DNA from: Haliclona indistincta
Taxonomy: Eukaryota; Porifera; Demospongiae; Haplosclerida; Chalinidae
Length of the DNA stretch: 64,000 bases
NCBI GenBank assembly: GCA_964017065.1
Contig: OZ024789.1
Span: forward strand, 2,043,016 to 2,107,015
Reading direction: 5' to 3'
The number at the start of each line of letters is the position of its first letter. The stretch's first letter is position 1. The position numbers and the translations under genes were made by a program. Of this stretch, positions 11,166 through 21,505 are shown one piece after another. The notes beneath the pieces were generated by a model. It had not been told where the DNA came from, searched no databases, and saw only the letters and a program-made list of their open reading frames with translations.

Positions 11166-11997
11166 GAATCAGTGACATACAAATACATAGTCATACATAA
11201 CGTGGCGAACCAGCATTCTACATCAGGAACTCCTATACTTTATAACAAAGAAACATTGATACACACACTGATAATGACAAACCTGTAGCACACTGGGAAA
11301 TACATACCATGAACACTATTGTTTTTAGAGCTGAACTTGGACACAGAAACTTGAATGAAGCATCTCCTAGTCACCTCATGTAAACAGTCGCGATTATTAT
11401 GAAGCACAATGCACACAACCTATACTAATTTAAACCTTGCTAGTTTATATACTACTAAAAATACTGATCATGAACTCACTAGAGCGCTTTAGCATCAGTT
11501 CCATTTGACACGGCATCTGTAAAACAGCAATAGATTCACACATTAGTAACCTGTTCTCTTGCCTATAAGCAACTGAGCAAGCTCTGCTGAAAGAACACGC
11601 CAAATCTCCCTCACCACTTTGCGTGCAAGATGGCGGACGAGTACACAACCAAAAATCGGATCCTGTATCAATGATGTAACGGTAATGATACGGGCATGTA
11701 GCGTCGTATACGTGACAGGAAATTTGGGCACCCATATTGTTTCGAGAATGTAGCATCAATATTGTATCAAGCCTGCATCAGTAATGATTTAGGTGTCACT
11801 CTAGTACGGTACTGTAAATACAGCCATGTATCATCATTGGTTATCATGCACGTAGCTTATCGAGCTTGTATCATCGCTGTATTTATGTATTGACACTATT
11901 CTTGCATTTAAGAGTACAACAAATGAAAAACAAATAACTGGAACATAAAATACACTATTTTAAAGTAGTTTGTTCAATGTAACTTTCTCTTGCTTGA

Positions 11998-12347
11998 TCA
12001 GAACTGCTCCTTCAACTCTGTCAATGAAGTTAGCATATCGTCATCAAACTGCAGGTGCACAAACATAAAATAATGTACATAAGTCACATTATAAGCCTCA
12101 CCTGAGCATCTGTAGTAAAGATAAGGGCATTCAACATTGCATAACCTGCCATTAGTTACATCTCTAGTTTACGTACACCAGATATTCCAATCCAGCGTCA
12201 ATCACTGAGAAAAGATTCAAAGATGTCAGTGTGTGATTATAATACAGGTACCTTATCACATGATTGTGTTCAAGAGGTTTAGCATAAGCAGCAATCGCAT
12301 ACACAGCATGTCGCTCTTCCTGTGACATACAATTCAGGCATCATCTA
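11998..12347 (-). CDS. Coding-like terminal exons of an unidentified gene
   Basis: On the minus strand three blocks look like exons: about 12347-12253 region (EERHAVYAIAAYAKPLEHNH), 12102-12145 (YAMLNALIFTTDAQ, donor GTGAGG), and 11998-12048 (FDDDMLTSLTELKEQF then TGA), each with plausible splice sites. A small block between the first two (IDAGLEYL) would link them, but I cannot make every junction keep phase, so the gene may be damaged or use sites I have missed. Possible upstream exons lie at about 12550-12602 (LVCLMWHLIEADCAK) and 14352-14397 (MSNMFSHLVESLINQ), separated by the foldback insertions at 12650-12925 and 13202-14066. I do not recognise the family. Confidence 0.3.
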
Positions 12348-12649
12348 TTCTACAAAGAGGTTAACTTGATATGTGTGTGTGCATCAGGTTACCTTCTCTT
12401 GCTGTATTGTTCCACTTTCTTGAATGGCTTAAATTCGAATTACTGGTGGCGAACTGTTGAAAAAGTCTTAAACTGTAAATCTGTCAAGTAGAATTCTCCA
12501 CCACTTCTGTGAGTGCTCTAGTGACTAGTATTGAACACATAAGTTACCCACCTTTAGCACAATCAGCTTCAATCAAGTGCCACATCAAACAGACAAGCTA
12601 TAATAACACAATATACCATAGATCTTGAAATTTTAAGCGTCACTTCTTT

Positions 12650-12925
12650 CAAAATTTGTGACTGTGCATGAGAAAAGGGACCTCGTGCTGCATTTAATTT
12701 TCGAGCGCATGCCTAAAATCAAATGGCTGTTACTCAATCAAATATTATTGAAAGGTGATGAAACTTTCTATACAATATGTTTGATCATTCTGCTTGTTGC
12801 ATAAAAAATTTCAAAGTCATCGTGCTACATTTAGCTGAGAAACTACCATTTGATTACAGGCATGCGCTCAAAAATAAAATGCAGCACGAGGTCCCTTTTC
12901 TCATGCACGGTCACATTTGGTGCAA
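12650..12925. mobile_element. Hairpin (foldback) element, about 275 bp
   Basis: The left arm with TGCATGAGAAAAGGGACCTC near 12664 is the reverse complement of the right arm near 12895-12906. The match extends through GAGCGCATGCCT and on to ATCAAATGG with few mismatches, giving arms of about 75-100 bp around a loop of about 100 bp. No coding capacity. Confidence 0.75.
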
Positions 12926-13201
12926 CAAAAATTTTGATCATCGAATACATTTTGAAGCACCAACATTTACATTAAACACGTGCAGCAGTAGCAGCTGCAT
13001 CATGTCTATACTTCATCATATAAAGTGCCTGGACGATCTCTCCGATCCTCAAGGTACTCTTTCTCGGGTACTACGCCCAAGGGAGATCGTCAAAGCCAAC
13101 CATATAGACATGATAGCCTCTAACAACAGAGTGCTTTGACACTTCCATGCTTGACGACTACACACGCGCCATGCACGCTACCAAGCTCGACCAAGTTGAT
13201 A

Positions 13202-14066
13202 GAGTAAGTGATTAATAATCGACCGTCATGTGTGTTTGGACGCTGTATTTTTCGTGCTGCTCGAACAGCGCATTCATCCAACCTATCACAAGAAATCAAC
13301 TAGCCAGAGATGTGCTAGGGCATCCACAATGACTTTAGAAATCAATTGCACTATGCGTACAAAACAGAAAAGCACATTGTCCATAATAGAATCTCTTTAT
13401 CAGACGCAAGTCCAGATGCTCGGACCAACGCTTGATTGTCAACAGCACAGTACACACCATTATAGTTACCTGGAAGAGCAACAACAGTAGCAGCATGCGA
13501 GGTGCACTGGGAGACCCAGTAAGGCCTACTCGCCCACGTGTGTGTGGACTCATCATGGCCATGCTTTCACAATGTTGGGAGTACGTGGGTTCGTACAACA
13601 GTCAGTCGGCACTCCGGCAATATTCAGTTCTCTTGTCTGCTCTGTTTCTAGTAACTGTAGTTTACAGAAACTTAATGGTATTTGGGCAGTTTCAAAAGAC
13701 TGCAGCGACTATGGTACGAAAGCAAATTCTTCAATAATGTGAAAGCGTGGGCACGGTGAGCCTTGGTCTCCCAGTGCACCTCGCATGCTGCTGCTGTTGC
13801 TGCTAGACTCTGGAACTTCCAGGTAACTACAGTGCTGTTGACACTTGATACAAGCGTCGGTCCGAGCATCCGAACTCGCGTCCGATAAAGAGATTCTACG
13901 GACAATGTACTTTTCTGTTTCGTACTCCTAGTGCAATCGATTTCTAAAGTCATTATGGATGCCCTAGCACATCTCTGGCTAGTTGCTTTCTTGTGATAAG
14001 TTGGACGAATACGCTGCTCGAGCAGTCCGAGAAATACAGCGTCCGAACATACTTAATCACTTACTC
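13202..14066. mobile_element. Long foldback element, 865 bp
   Basis: The left arm (13202-about 13543) starts GAGTAAGTGATTAA and is an imperfect reverse complement of the right arm (about 13741-14066), which ends TTAATCACTTACTC. The arms are about 330 bp and differ by several indels, for example a CACAATGA/CATTATGG difference. The unpaired centre is about 200 bp. Reading frames inside are shadows of the palindrome. It probably sits in an intron of the unidentified minus-strand gene. Confidence 0.8.
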
Positions 14067-14503
14067 CGTTAACAAATTTAAGCAGCAAAATTTCAACGTC
14101 ATTAATTTTTCATCAGTCCCATGACCGATGAAAATTAGAACGTTACAAAAAAGTGAGCACCCGAAAATTTCCAGATCTCCATTAATAAACAATTACTCAT
14201 ATCTTAGTGTTACCTTGCCATTCCTGTGCATTTATACGTAGTATTGTAAGCTGAGAAAGCAATCCCAGTTTGACAGCCTCTCAGCTAACAGCTACACACT
14301 GTGAGAATACCTTGCATGAAGGCAACAATTAGCACTACATTACTCTTGTACCTTGATTGATGAGAGACTCGACCAAGTGTGAGAACATGTTGCTCATCTA
14401 TATAACAGTAGTGTCATTATTAACATGGCATGCATCTAATAAAGTTACTCTGACCTGAATGATAAATCTGAGAAAGAGTGGATGCTAATATCAGGCAAAA
14501 GTA

Positions 14504-15718
14504 CAGTGTTCCACACGAAGACGCTTGAAAACTCATTTTTAGATATTTAGCTCATTTTCTCAAATCTCATTGATCTCATGCACATATGCACATACCATGA
14601 TGAAGTTCTATCCTTTGGGAGTTGAATGCACCATATGGCTTCTTGTCACATGACTGTCACGTGATACAAGATGGCAGTAAAGACACCCACTCAGCAGACA
14701 ACGTTAGGATCAGGATCTCCAGATTGGCTGGTAGTTAAGAGCTGCTAAAGCTGTAGCCAAGCACTCACCCCGGATGCACATCTCTGAGTGGCACGAGAAG
14801 TCGCGGGCAGCTATACTTTGGGAACAGGGAGCGTATAACAGCGTTTTCAATATGCCCCAACGTTAGGATCAGGATCTCCAGAGTCTGTGCTAGTTAAGAA
14901 CCTAGACTTGCTTATTACAAAGGCTAAACATAGTGCATTTACGACGAACTCACTTGGCGCGTCTCCGTCTTAGCATCGTGACAAACGAAGCTCGGTCTCA
15001 CAAAATAGCTGCTTTTTGACGGCCATCTTGCTGTGTAGTGACGTTTTTATGGGCTCCGCCTCTAAAAGAATGACGACACTTTTGATAAACAGTAACCAAC
15101 AACTGTACGAGTCAGTGGCGTCACAAGGTTACCGTTATTAGTCGTGTCGTCATTTTTTTAAGGCGGAGTCGATTAAAACGTCACAAAACAGCAAGATGGC
15201 CGTCAAAAAGCAGCTATTTTGTGAGACCGAGCTTCGTTTGTCGCGATGCTAAGACGGAGACGCGCCAAGTGAGTTCGTCGTAAATGCACTATGTTTAGCC
15301 TTTGTAATAAGCAAGTCTAGGTTCTTAACTAGCACAGACTCTGGAGATCCTGATCCTAACGTTGGGGCATATTGAAAACGCTGTTATACGCTCCCTGTTC
15401 CCAAAGTATAGCTGCCCGCGACTTCTCGTGCCACTCAGAGATGTGCATCCGGGGTGAGTGCTTGGCTGCAGCTTTAGCAGCTCTTAACTACCAGCCAATC
15501 TGGAGATCCTGATCCTAACGTTGTCTGCTGAGTGGGTGTCTTTACTGCCATCTTGTATCACGTGACAGTCATGTGACAAGAAGCCATATGGTGCATTCAA
15601 CTCCCAAAGGATAGAACTTCATCATGGTATGTGCATATGTGCATGAGATCAATGAGATTTGAGAAAATGAGCTAAATATCTAAAAATGAGTTTTCAAGCG
15701 TCTTCGTGTGGAACACTG
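14504..15718. mobile_element. Large foldback element with TA target duplication, 1215 bp
   Basis: The termini CAGTGTTCCACACGAAGACG (left) and its exact reverse complement (right) are flanked by TA at 14502-14503 and 15719-15720, as for Tc1/mariner-type integration. Arms of about 570 bp (to about 15083, and from about 15137) pair almost perfectly. Within each arm the motif AACGTTAGGATCAGGATCTC occurs twice. There is no transposase; it would be a non-autonomous element. Confidence 0.85.
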
Positions 15719-15950
15719 TATTTATAGACGCTAATGAGATCAGTAAATAACAGTGTGTTCAGTACTATCTGGCTAGCTAGCTCTTTTATTATCTCTCAGT
15801 TGAGCATACACATTCTTGAGAGATTCTATATGGATATTCATAACAATCAATCATATTTAAGTAATAACACTACCTTGTCGCCTTGTCCCTACATCGTATT
15901 CACAACCTGGATCATCAAATTTAATTGATGCATGGTCATACCAAGAGTAT

Positions 15951-16240
15951 ACAAGTAATAAAAACATTTTAACCAAAATGGAAGAGATTTAGGGTTGGTA
16001 CATTTATCGAAAAAGTATGGAAACAAGAGTTTGAAATGAAAATAATTGTAACAATAGCAGTGTAATGCTACCTCCCTATTAAATTAACCACAACTATCGA
16101 AAGCAGTTAATTTAGGGAGGTAGCATTACACTGCTATTGTTACAATTCTTTTCATTTCAAACTCTTGTTTCCATACTTTTTCGATAAATGTACCAACCCT
16201 AAATCTCTTCCATTTTGGTTAAAATGTTTTTATTACTTGT
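15951..16240. mobile_element. Hairpin MITE, 290 bp
   Basis: The two arms (15951-16088 and 16106-16240) are nearly perfect reverse complements, starting ACAAGTAATAAAAACATTTT and ending with its complement, around a 17-bp loop. One difference is AAAATAATTG versus AAAAGAATTG. No target duplication is obvious. From 16241 to 16616 I see only AT-rich sequence and the short 3' flank of the next ORF. Confidence 0.9.
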
Positions 16241-16616
16241 TTCTTTTCTTTTTTTATTAATGACTTAGTTGGCACTTATGCTAATACAGTGTATAAAGAG
16301 AACTAAGTGCCGGGCAGCACCGCAATGCACTCAATCGACTCTCAGTCTGCACTGCATGCAACACGTACCATGCAACATTAGCTAAGCTTAAGCTAGCATT
16401 CTTACAAGCCTGAACAGACAAATCCGGTGTAACACAGTGACGATTTGCTCGTTGTCTGCTGTGGCAGAAGCACTCGCGTTCCAAGCCATGATGCAATTTG
16501 TACTAAGGTGCGCTTGTATTAGAATAATTATATACAAATTTAATTATTAATGGAAAAGTACAATAAAAATAATACACATAAAAGGCAGCACCAGAGGGCC
16601 GCGACAAACAAAAGTT

Positions 16617-19600
16617 CTAAGTTAATAAATGGTTAGTGTAGACAGAATCAAAAAAGGAAGAAGCAAAATGCAAAGTGGGAGACAAGGAGTGCAGTCTGAA
16701 TAATATCATTTTGGCATTGAAAGACCATAACTTGATGGAGAGCTGCTGGATGAGATTGGAGTATGCCAGACTTTTCGAGATGTTAGCTGAAAGGGCCACC
16801 CTACCAGCGATGGATTTCAGAAGTTTGATACTGTGAACCGTCCAAAGGCCAAAGGATTCGACCACCAGCGGAAAGAAAAGAGCCCCGAGTGATTCTACTG
16901 TTGCCCGATAGTGAGAATCTTTTTCCAATTCCCCGGCAATCCCAGCTGAGCCGGCTTGCGAAGCAGAAGCGGCAATAAAAGGAGGTATAAAGGAATTTCG
17001 AACTGAAACATCGAAGAAAGCTGGTTTCCCGAGAATGAAATCTGGGTGGAGGATGTCACCTGGTCTAGAGTTGGAACTGTCACATCTCTGTTCCTTAGAT
17101 GTTTGAGGATTGTCAAGAATAAGAGACTGCCAGATGATATCTCTTATAGAGTCATGACGTTTGATACGGAGAGGGCCTTGACCACAGCCAAGGAGATGGT
17201 CACCATAACAGTCAATCACTTGACCGCAAGGGCAGCGGACAGATTGGGGGGAAGAGGGGAAAAGTTTGATGCCAAGCCAGAGCCTAACAGCAATCACAAA
17301 CTCCTGTGGGAGCATGGCGAGGCCGAGGTTTGGGTTGGGGATTGCCCGCAACCAGGAACCCACAGAAGAGGAGATAGTGTTGAGACGTGCTTGGTCCCTC
17401 AGAGGTAGTGAACCTTTGAGAGAGTGAAAAGAATGAAGATCAAGGGCTCTCTGAATTGATTTTTGGGAGGCGCAAGGATCTGTATCGTGCAGAATGTCGT
17501 GCAGTTGAGCAATGGCGACAGTTTCCTCTTGATCAAAGGAAGAGGGACACTTTGAATGAATTTGTGCAGTGAGATGATCGAAAATGTCCCGAGATGAGAA
17601 TCTACTACCAAGAAAGGCAGGAAGAGATGAGTTAGCTGCAGATCTAATGCCAAGGCCGCCTAGACTAATTGGGAGAGTGGCTTGATGCCAAGCGGTGGAG
17701 TCTAGGGAGGAACATAGAATAGATTCTAGAGAGGAGCGAAGGTTGCTGTCAAACAAAAGAAAAGACTCAGAAGCAGAACCAGGAGGGAGGGTACGAAGGA
17801 GATGAGCAATTTTGCATTGACCCAGACAAGAACGCAGTAGATGGAGAGCCACCTGAGGGTTATCCAAATCAGCTAAGTGAATCTGCATATTATGAACATT
17901 AGTAACCTTCTTGTGAACAAAAGATTCAAAATAGCTATCAGGGCCAAGAATGGGAGCACCCAACAAATCAACACCTTCATCAGGGGACTTTACACGGCGT
18001 AATTCAGGAGGGAGGTCAGGGAAAAGTTGGTCGCCTGAGGGCCAAAAGACTTCACATTTTGAGAGATTGACGTGGAGACCCAAAGAGGGGCCAAGCTCAA
18101 GAATTTTAGAGAAAATAAGAGCTACTTCAGAACGGGGACCAACGAGAGTCCCGTCATCCAGGTACCAGATAGAAAAGGGAAGGGCTTCAAGAGAGTCGCT
18201 CATGTGGTCAAGCAATTCTAAAATCACCAGTGAGAAAAGGAGAGGGCCAAGAGGATCACCCTGCTGAACACCAGATGTAGAGGAAATAGAATGACTACCA
18301 AAACGAAGTTCACCAGAACAGCCGTAACACCAATGAACATAGGGTAAAAGCTCAGGAAACTCGAGCTGCAAGCGGTGTAAAAAGGAAGATCGACTACATT
18401 CATTGAAGGCATTTTTGAAATCAAGTTTAATGCAGCATAGATTGGGATCATCCCCAAGAGAGCTGAGGCATTGCCGAATGGAATGAACAGCAGCTTCTAA
18501 ACCTCCGCGAACGCCAACACCAACTTGGTTGTATGGAAGAAAAGTATCAGGGAGAAAACTATGGATGGCAGCGCAACAAAGGCGACTAGTTAGACGGCGA
18601 ATCACTTCTCCAACCGCAATAGGGCGGAAAGAGCCAGTTTTCTTTGGAATGGCAATGAGTGGAGCACTGACAAGCCATGGTGCAATACGGGAATCAGATC
18701 TGCCTGACAAAATAAAATTGAGCCAAGAGGTTAAGGCAGATAGACAGGAAGAGGGTGAAAAGGAGGGCGAACCTGAAACAGCAGCAAGAAGGTGTTCAGC
18801 ACGCAGCCGTGAACCACCAGGGCTGGAACCTCTAGGAAAACTTTGCAGGGCAGCGAGAACCGCATCCTCATCAACAGATAAAGGAGGAGAGCAGGAATCA
18901 GGAGGATCAGGAATAGCAGATTGTGGATGGCGAGCAATGAGATCCTTAAGTGCATCAGGGTTGTCTGGAGAAGCACAAGGTGAAGCACCCAAAGAGCGCA
19001 TAGCAGCACTATAGCGCCCTTCTTTTGCTTTGGACAAAGCCTTCGCAATGTTAGGAGAACTCGAGACATCATTAAGAGAGCTTAATGAACGAGGACGAAA
19101 AGAGTGTGCATCCTTTCGAGATTCCTCCCAAAGAGAGATTATGTCTCCATCAAGCCACCGGCGGAGTCTGGTTTGAATGAGAGAAGCAACAACGAAACGT
19201 TTTTTCCTCCCGCCACGAGGAGGGCTTCTGAGGACAGCCTTGGCAAGCAAAAAGAGGCGGGCAAAACCCCACAGACCATCAAAACGGGCATGACGGAATT
19301 CAGATGAAAAAACCTGAGCAAGTAAAGGGCGAACTTTCTTGGGAATGTGGACAATGGTGGAGACTGGGAGAGTGATGATTTCGTCCATGATCGAGTTAAA
19401 AACTGATGATTCAAGGTCAGGGTGAAGGGAAGTGAGAGAGGCCGCAGCCCAGACTCCGGATAACGCAAGATCATTAGGAAAAGGGAGAGGAACAGGAAGG
19501 ACTGACTGAGCAGGGGAAGGAGAAGACATGGGAATCGGAGAATAGTTAATAGGAGGAGTAGAGGGAGGAGGAAGAAGCTGACCTTTGCAGCGATTACCTG

Positions 19601-20252
19601 AGCCTAGGGAACGAAGGCAACCACTCTTAGACCATCTTTTGTCATAACAGAACTTGCAAATGGAACAAACCACACGAGAATGAAAAGCAATAAAAGATGG
19701 CTCGGGAAGTTCATTTCGTGTGATGTGAGTGTGGTTGATATGGGACCAGAGCCTGGAGGGGTGGAGCAAGCTGGGGCATAAGGGGCACTGGACTCGGGAG
19801 GGAGAAGGGGAGGATGTGACCGAAACCGGAATAGCTAACTCCTGATCAGGAAGGGATGAAATGTCAGAGTCTGGGACAGCACAGTCGAGAGCGTCAAAGA
19901 AACCAGAAAAACTTGAGTCGGCGTTATTCTGAGCAGGAACAGAGACTGAGCTACTGAAATCCACCGATGAATGAGGTGACAGAGGTGCTTGGATAACAGC
20001 AGGTTCAAGCTCTATAAGAGATACAGGAGGAGAGCCAGCCACTGAAGAAGGTGGGGAGAGCACATTAGCAGTGAGCAACGGTGGTTCAACATGGGAAGCC
20101 GAAATGACAGAGTTAAGGCAGGAGCCAAGACGCAGAGGGAGGCAGTCAGAACATTGGCGTCCCTGTTTAACGCAAGCACAGTGCTTGCATATGCCAGAGC
20201 GGTTACAACGGCAGCAAGGCATGGCAGGCTGACAACGGACTGTGTTAGACAT
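16617..20252 (-). CDS. Reverse transcriptase with C-terminal endonuclease-like module (retroelement ORF)
   Basis: Intact 1211-residue ORF. Residues 1-50 are Cys-rich (CCRCNRSGICKHCACVKQ), then a Ser/Pro linker, then a C2H2-like finger near residues 155-175 (CPLCPS...HINHTH), then a reverse transcriptase from about 460 to 750 with RPIAVGEVIRRLTSR, KLDFKNAFN, GVQQGDPLGPLLF and the catalytic WYLDDGTLVG near 697. The C terminus has CPCG...YGDHLLGC...RH near 1010 and RPGDILHPDF...FDVSV near 1065. A C-C-H-C knuckle followed by a (R)P-D...D motif is the arrangement of the restriction-like endonuclease of R2/CRE/NeSL non-LTR elements, so I read it as that type. The family position is inference: no APE endonuclease, integrase or LTR is seen. 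Element ends are not resolved; no poly-A tail is obvious below 16617. Confidence 0.85.
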   Translation of the reverse strand: MSNTVRCQPAMPCCRCNRSGICKHCACVKQGRQCSDCLPLRLGSCLNSVISASHVEPPLLTANVLSPPSSVAGSPPVSLIELEPAVIQAPLSPHSSVDFSSSVSVPAQNNADSSFSGFFDALDCAVPDSDISSLPDQELAIPVSVTSSPSPSRVQCPLCPSLLHPSRLWSHINHTHITRNELPEPSFIAFHSRVVCSICKFCYDKRWSKSGCLRSLGSGNRCKGQLLPPPSTPPINYSPIPMSSPSPAQSVLPVPLPFPNDLALSGVWAAASLTSLHPDLESSVFNSIMDEIITLPVSTIVHIPKKVRPLLAQVFSSEFRHARFDGLWGFARLFLLAKAVLRSPPRGGRKKRFVVASLIQTRLRRWLDGDIISLWEESRKDAHSFRPRSLSSLNDVSSSPNIAKALSKAKEGRYSAAMRSLGASPCASPDNPDALKDLIARHPQSAIPDPPDSCSPPLSVDEDAVLAALQSFPRGSSPGGSRLRAEHLLAAVSGSPSFSPSSCLSALTSWLNFILSGRSDSRIAPWLVSAPLIAIPKKTGSFRPIAVGEVIRRLTSRLCCAAIHSFLPDTFLPYNQVGVGVRGGLEAAVHSIRQCLSSLGDDPNLCCIKLDFKNAFNECSRSSFLHRLQLEFPELLPYVHWCYGCSGELRFGSHSISSTSGVQQGDPLGPLLFSLVILELLDHMSDSLEALPFSIWYLDDGTLVGPRSEVALIFSKILELGPSLGLHVNLSKCEVFWPSGDQLFPDLPPELRRVKSPDEGVDLLGAPILGPDSYFESFVHKKVTNVHNMQIHLADLDNPQVALHLLRSCLGQCKIAHLLRTLPPGSASESFLLFDSNLRSSLESILCSSLDSTAWHQATLPISLGGLGIRSAANSSLPAFLGSRFSSRDIFDHLTAQIHSKCPSSFDQEETVAIAQLHDILHDTDPCASQKSIQRALDLHSFHSLKGSLPLRDQARLNTISSSVGSWLRAIPNPNLGLAMLPQEFVIAVRLWLGIKLFPSSPQSVRCPCGQVIDCYGDHLLGCGQGPLRIKRHDSIRDIIWQSLILDNPQTSKEQRCDSSNSRPGDILHPDFILGKPAFFDVSVRNSFIPPFIAASASQAGSAGIAGELEKDSHYRATVESLGALFFPLVVESFGLWTVHSIKLLKSIAGRVALSANISKSLAYSNLIQQLSIKLWSFNAKMILFRLHSLSPTLHFASSFFDSVYTNHLLT

Positions 20253-20339
20253 CCGCCATCTTGGTCACGTGGTTCACGTGAATAATTATATACACGGGCG
20301 TGCGCGAGTAGGCGTAACCTAGTAACGGAGTTCAAAAGA

Positions 20340-20938
20340 ATGATGGAATGGAGTCTGATTATGGTCCAAAAATCGCTGTTTTCTTGAAAATACTCGCTTC
20401 TGCTAGTGTTTTAGGCTTAAATAGATATCAGGTGCACTGCTCCCAACGACTAGTGTAGTTTCTGTGTAGGTTTTGTCTTGAATAGCTCACTAGCCACGGC
20501 GCTAGGCTCTCTGAAGAAGAAGAAGAATAAGAAGAAGAAAGAAGATGAACAAACGGGTGACCACGTGAACTCTGGTTTACCACCTTAGACCTGGTCTCTT
20601 TTGCTTCTGAAGGTCTCTTTGTAATCGCACAAATCGTGCAAAGAGCTTCAGAACGTTAGATTAGCTTGAAACGCCCGTACGGCGAAGATATGGCAGTGCC
20701 GTAGTCGTGCCTCCAGGCGAGACGCCATCTTTTCATGCCCATAGTACCTGGCCTTATAGTCTTTCTTAGTAGACTCATTGTAAGCGCTTACCTCTTAGGA
20801 TAGCCCCTAGGTAGTTAAAATACCCCTGATATCGTCAACAGCCAAGATATACGTGAATTATTGCGTTTAGCCTAAGTGTATCCGCCATCTTGTTTTCCGC
20901 CCAACCCTAAATATGCCACTGCTACCGCGTGGCATAAT
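20340..20938. repeat. Dispersed repeat similar to 30990-31290
   Basis: GGCGCTAGGC...CTGAAGAA, the (GAA)n-rich tract at 20511-20545, AAAGAGCTTC-like text and the CCGCCATCTTGTTTTC...CAACCCTAAAT end at about 20881-20912 recur in the same order at 30990-31265. The first copy lies between the RT ORF start and the nested element at 20939, and could include the 5' UTR or promoter of the RT element, although the RT reads the other way. No ORF is supported. Confidence 0.5.
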
Positions 20939-20974
20939 AATTAAGAAGAGTGTCGAACGTAGCATACCCGCGTA

Positions 20975-21221
20975 CAATTATCTGTGTGGAAAGTAACATG
21001 ACACGCAATTGAGCTGAATGACACTGAATCCTGCATGCCGCTCCATTGGCGCAGATCAATGGCTGTATATTAACACGGGCTTATGATGACGTCTGATACT
21101 TTCCCTTGCCACGTCCCCTCGCAAACGTAGATTACAATACTTTATACTAACAAATTACAGACACGTACATTTATGGCGATTACTCACGTGCGTGTCACGT
21201 TACTTTCCACACAGATAATTG
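20975..21221. mobile_element. Hairpin MITE inserted in the outer element's left arm
   Basis: CAATTATCTGTGTGGAAAGT at 20975 is mirrored by its reverse complement ending at 21221, with TGACACGCA/TGCGTGTCA also pairing. The arm of the outer element at 26700-26716 reads straight through from ACAATAATTG without this segment, which shows it is an insertion. Confidence 0.7.
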
Positions 21222-21299
21222 AAGGGCTCCGGTAAAAAACGGCACTAAAACGTTTTTCACCAATCTTCAGTTTATATGCATTAGCAGACTGCATCAATG

Positions 21300-21486
21300 T
21301 GTAATGTCAAGACTATTGACTTCCATGTTGTTGTGTATTCAGAGACAGACCTTGTTATCATGTAATATAGTCAGTCACATGTTATGTCACGCTACTGTTC
21401 AGTTCACAAGCCTATGTTCTGTATAAATACTGCTGCATTATTTTTAAAAAAGAGTTCTTGTGTTCTGAAATGCTGTGAACATTACA
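21300..21486 (+). repeat. 5' LTR of young Ty3/gypsy element
   Basis: 187 bp, starting TGTAATGTCAAG and ending GAACATTACA. It includes a TATAAATA box at about 21422. By eye it matches the 3' LTR base for base. The flanking AATG (21296-21299) is repeated right after the 3' LTR (26546-26549), a 4-bp target duplication. Confidence 0.95.
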
Positions 21487-21487
21487 T

Positions 21488-21505
21488 TGGTGGCAGCGGT
21501 GGGAT
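21488..21505 (+). other. Primer-binding site, tRNA-Leu type
   Basis: TGGTGGCAGCGGTGGGAT, one base after the LTR, is complementary to the 3' end of animal tRNA-Leu (acceptor ...ATCCCACCGCTGCCA plus CCA). It directly abuts the gag ATG at 21506, so the leader is essentially absent. Confidence 0.85.

Noticed and set aside
13230..13953. Several 60-100 codon ORFs on both strands
   Set aside because: They lie in the arms of the foldback element and mirror each other; no recognisable domain.
17046..19474. Many ORFs on both strands inside the RT gene
   Set aside because: Shadows of the 1211-codon ORF, with arginine- or leucine-rich compositions and no motifs.
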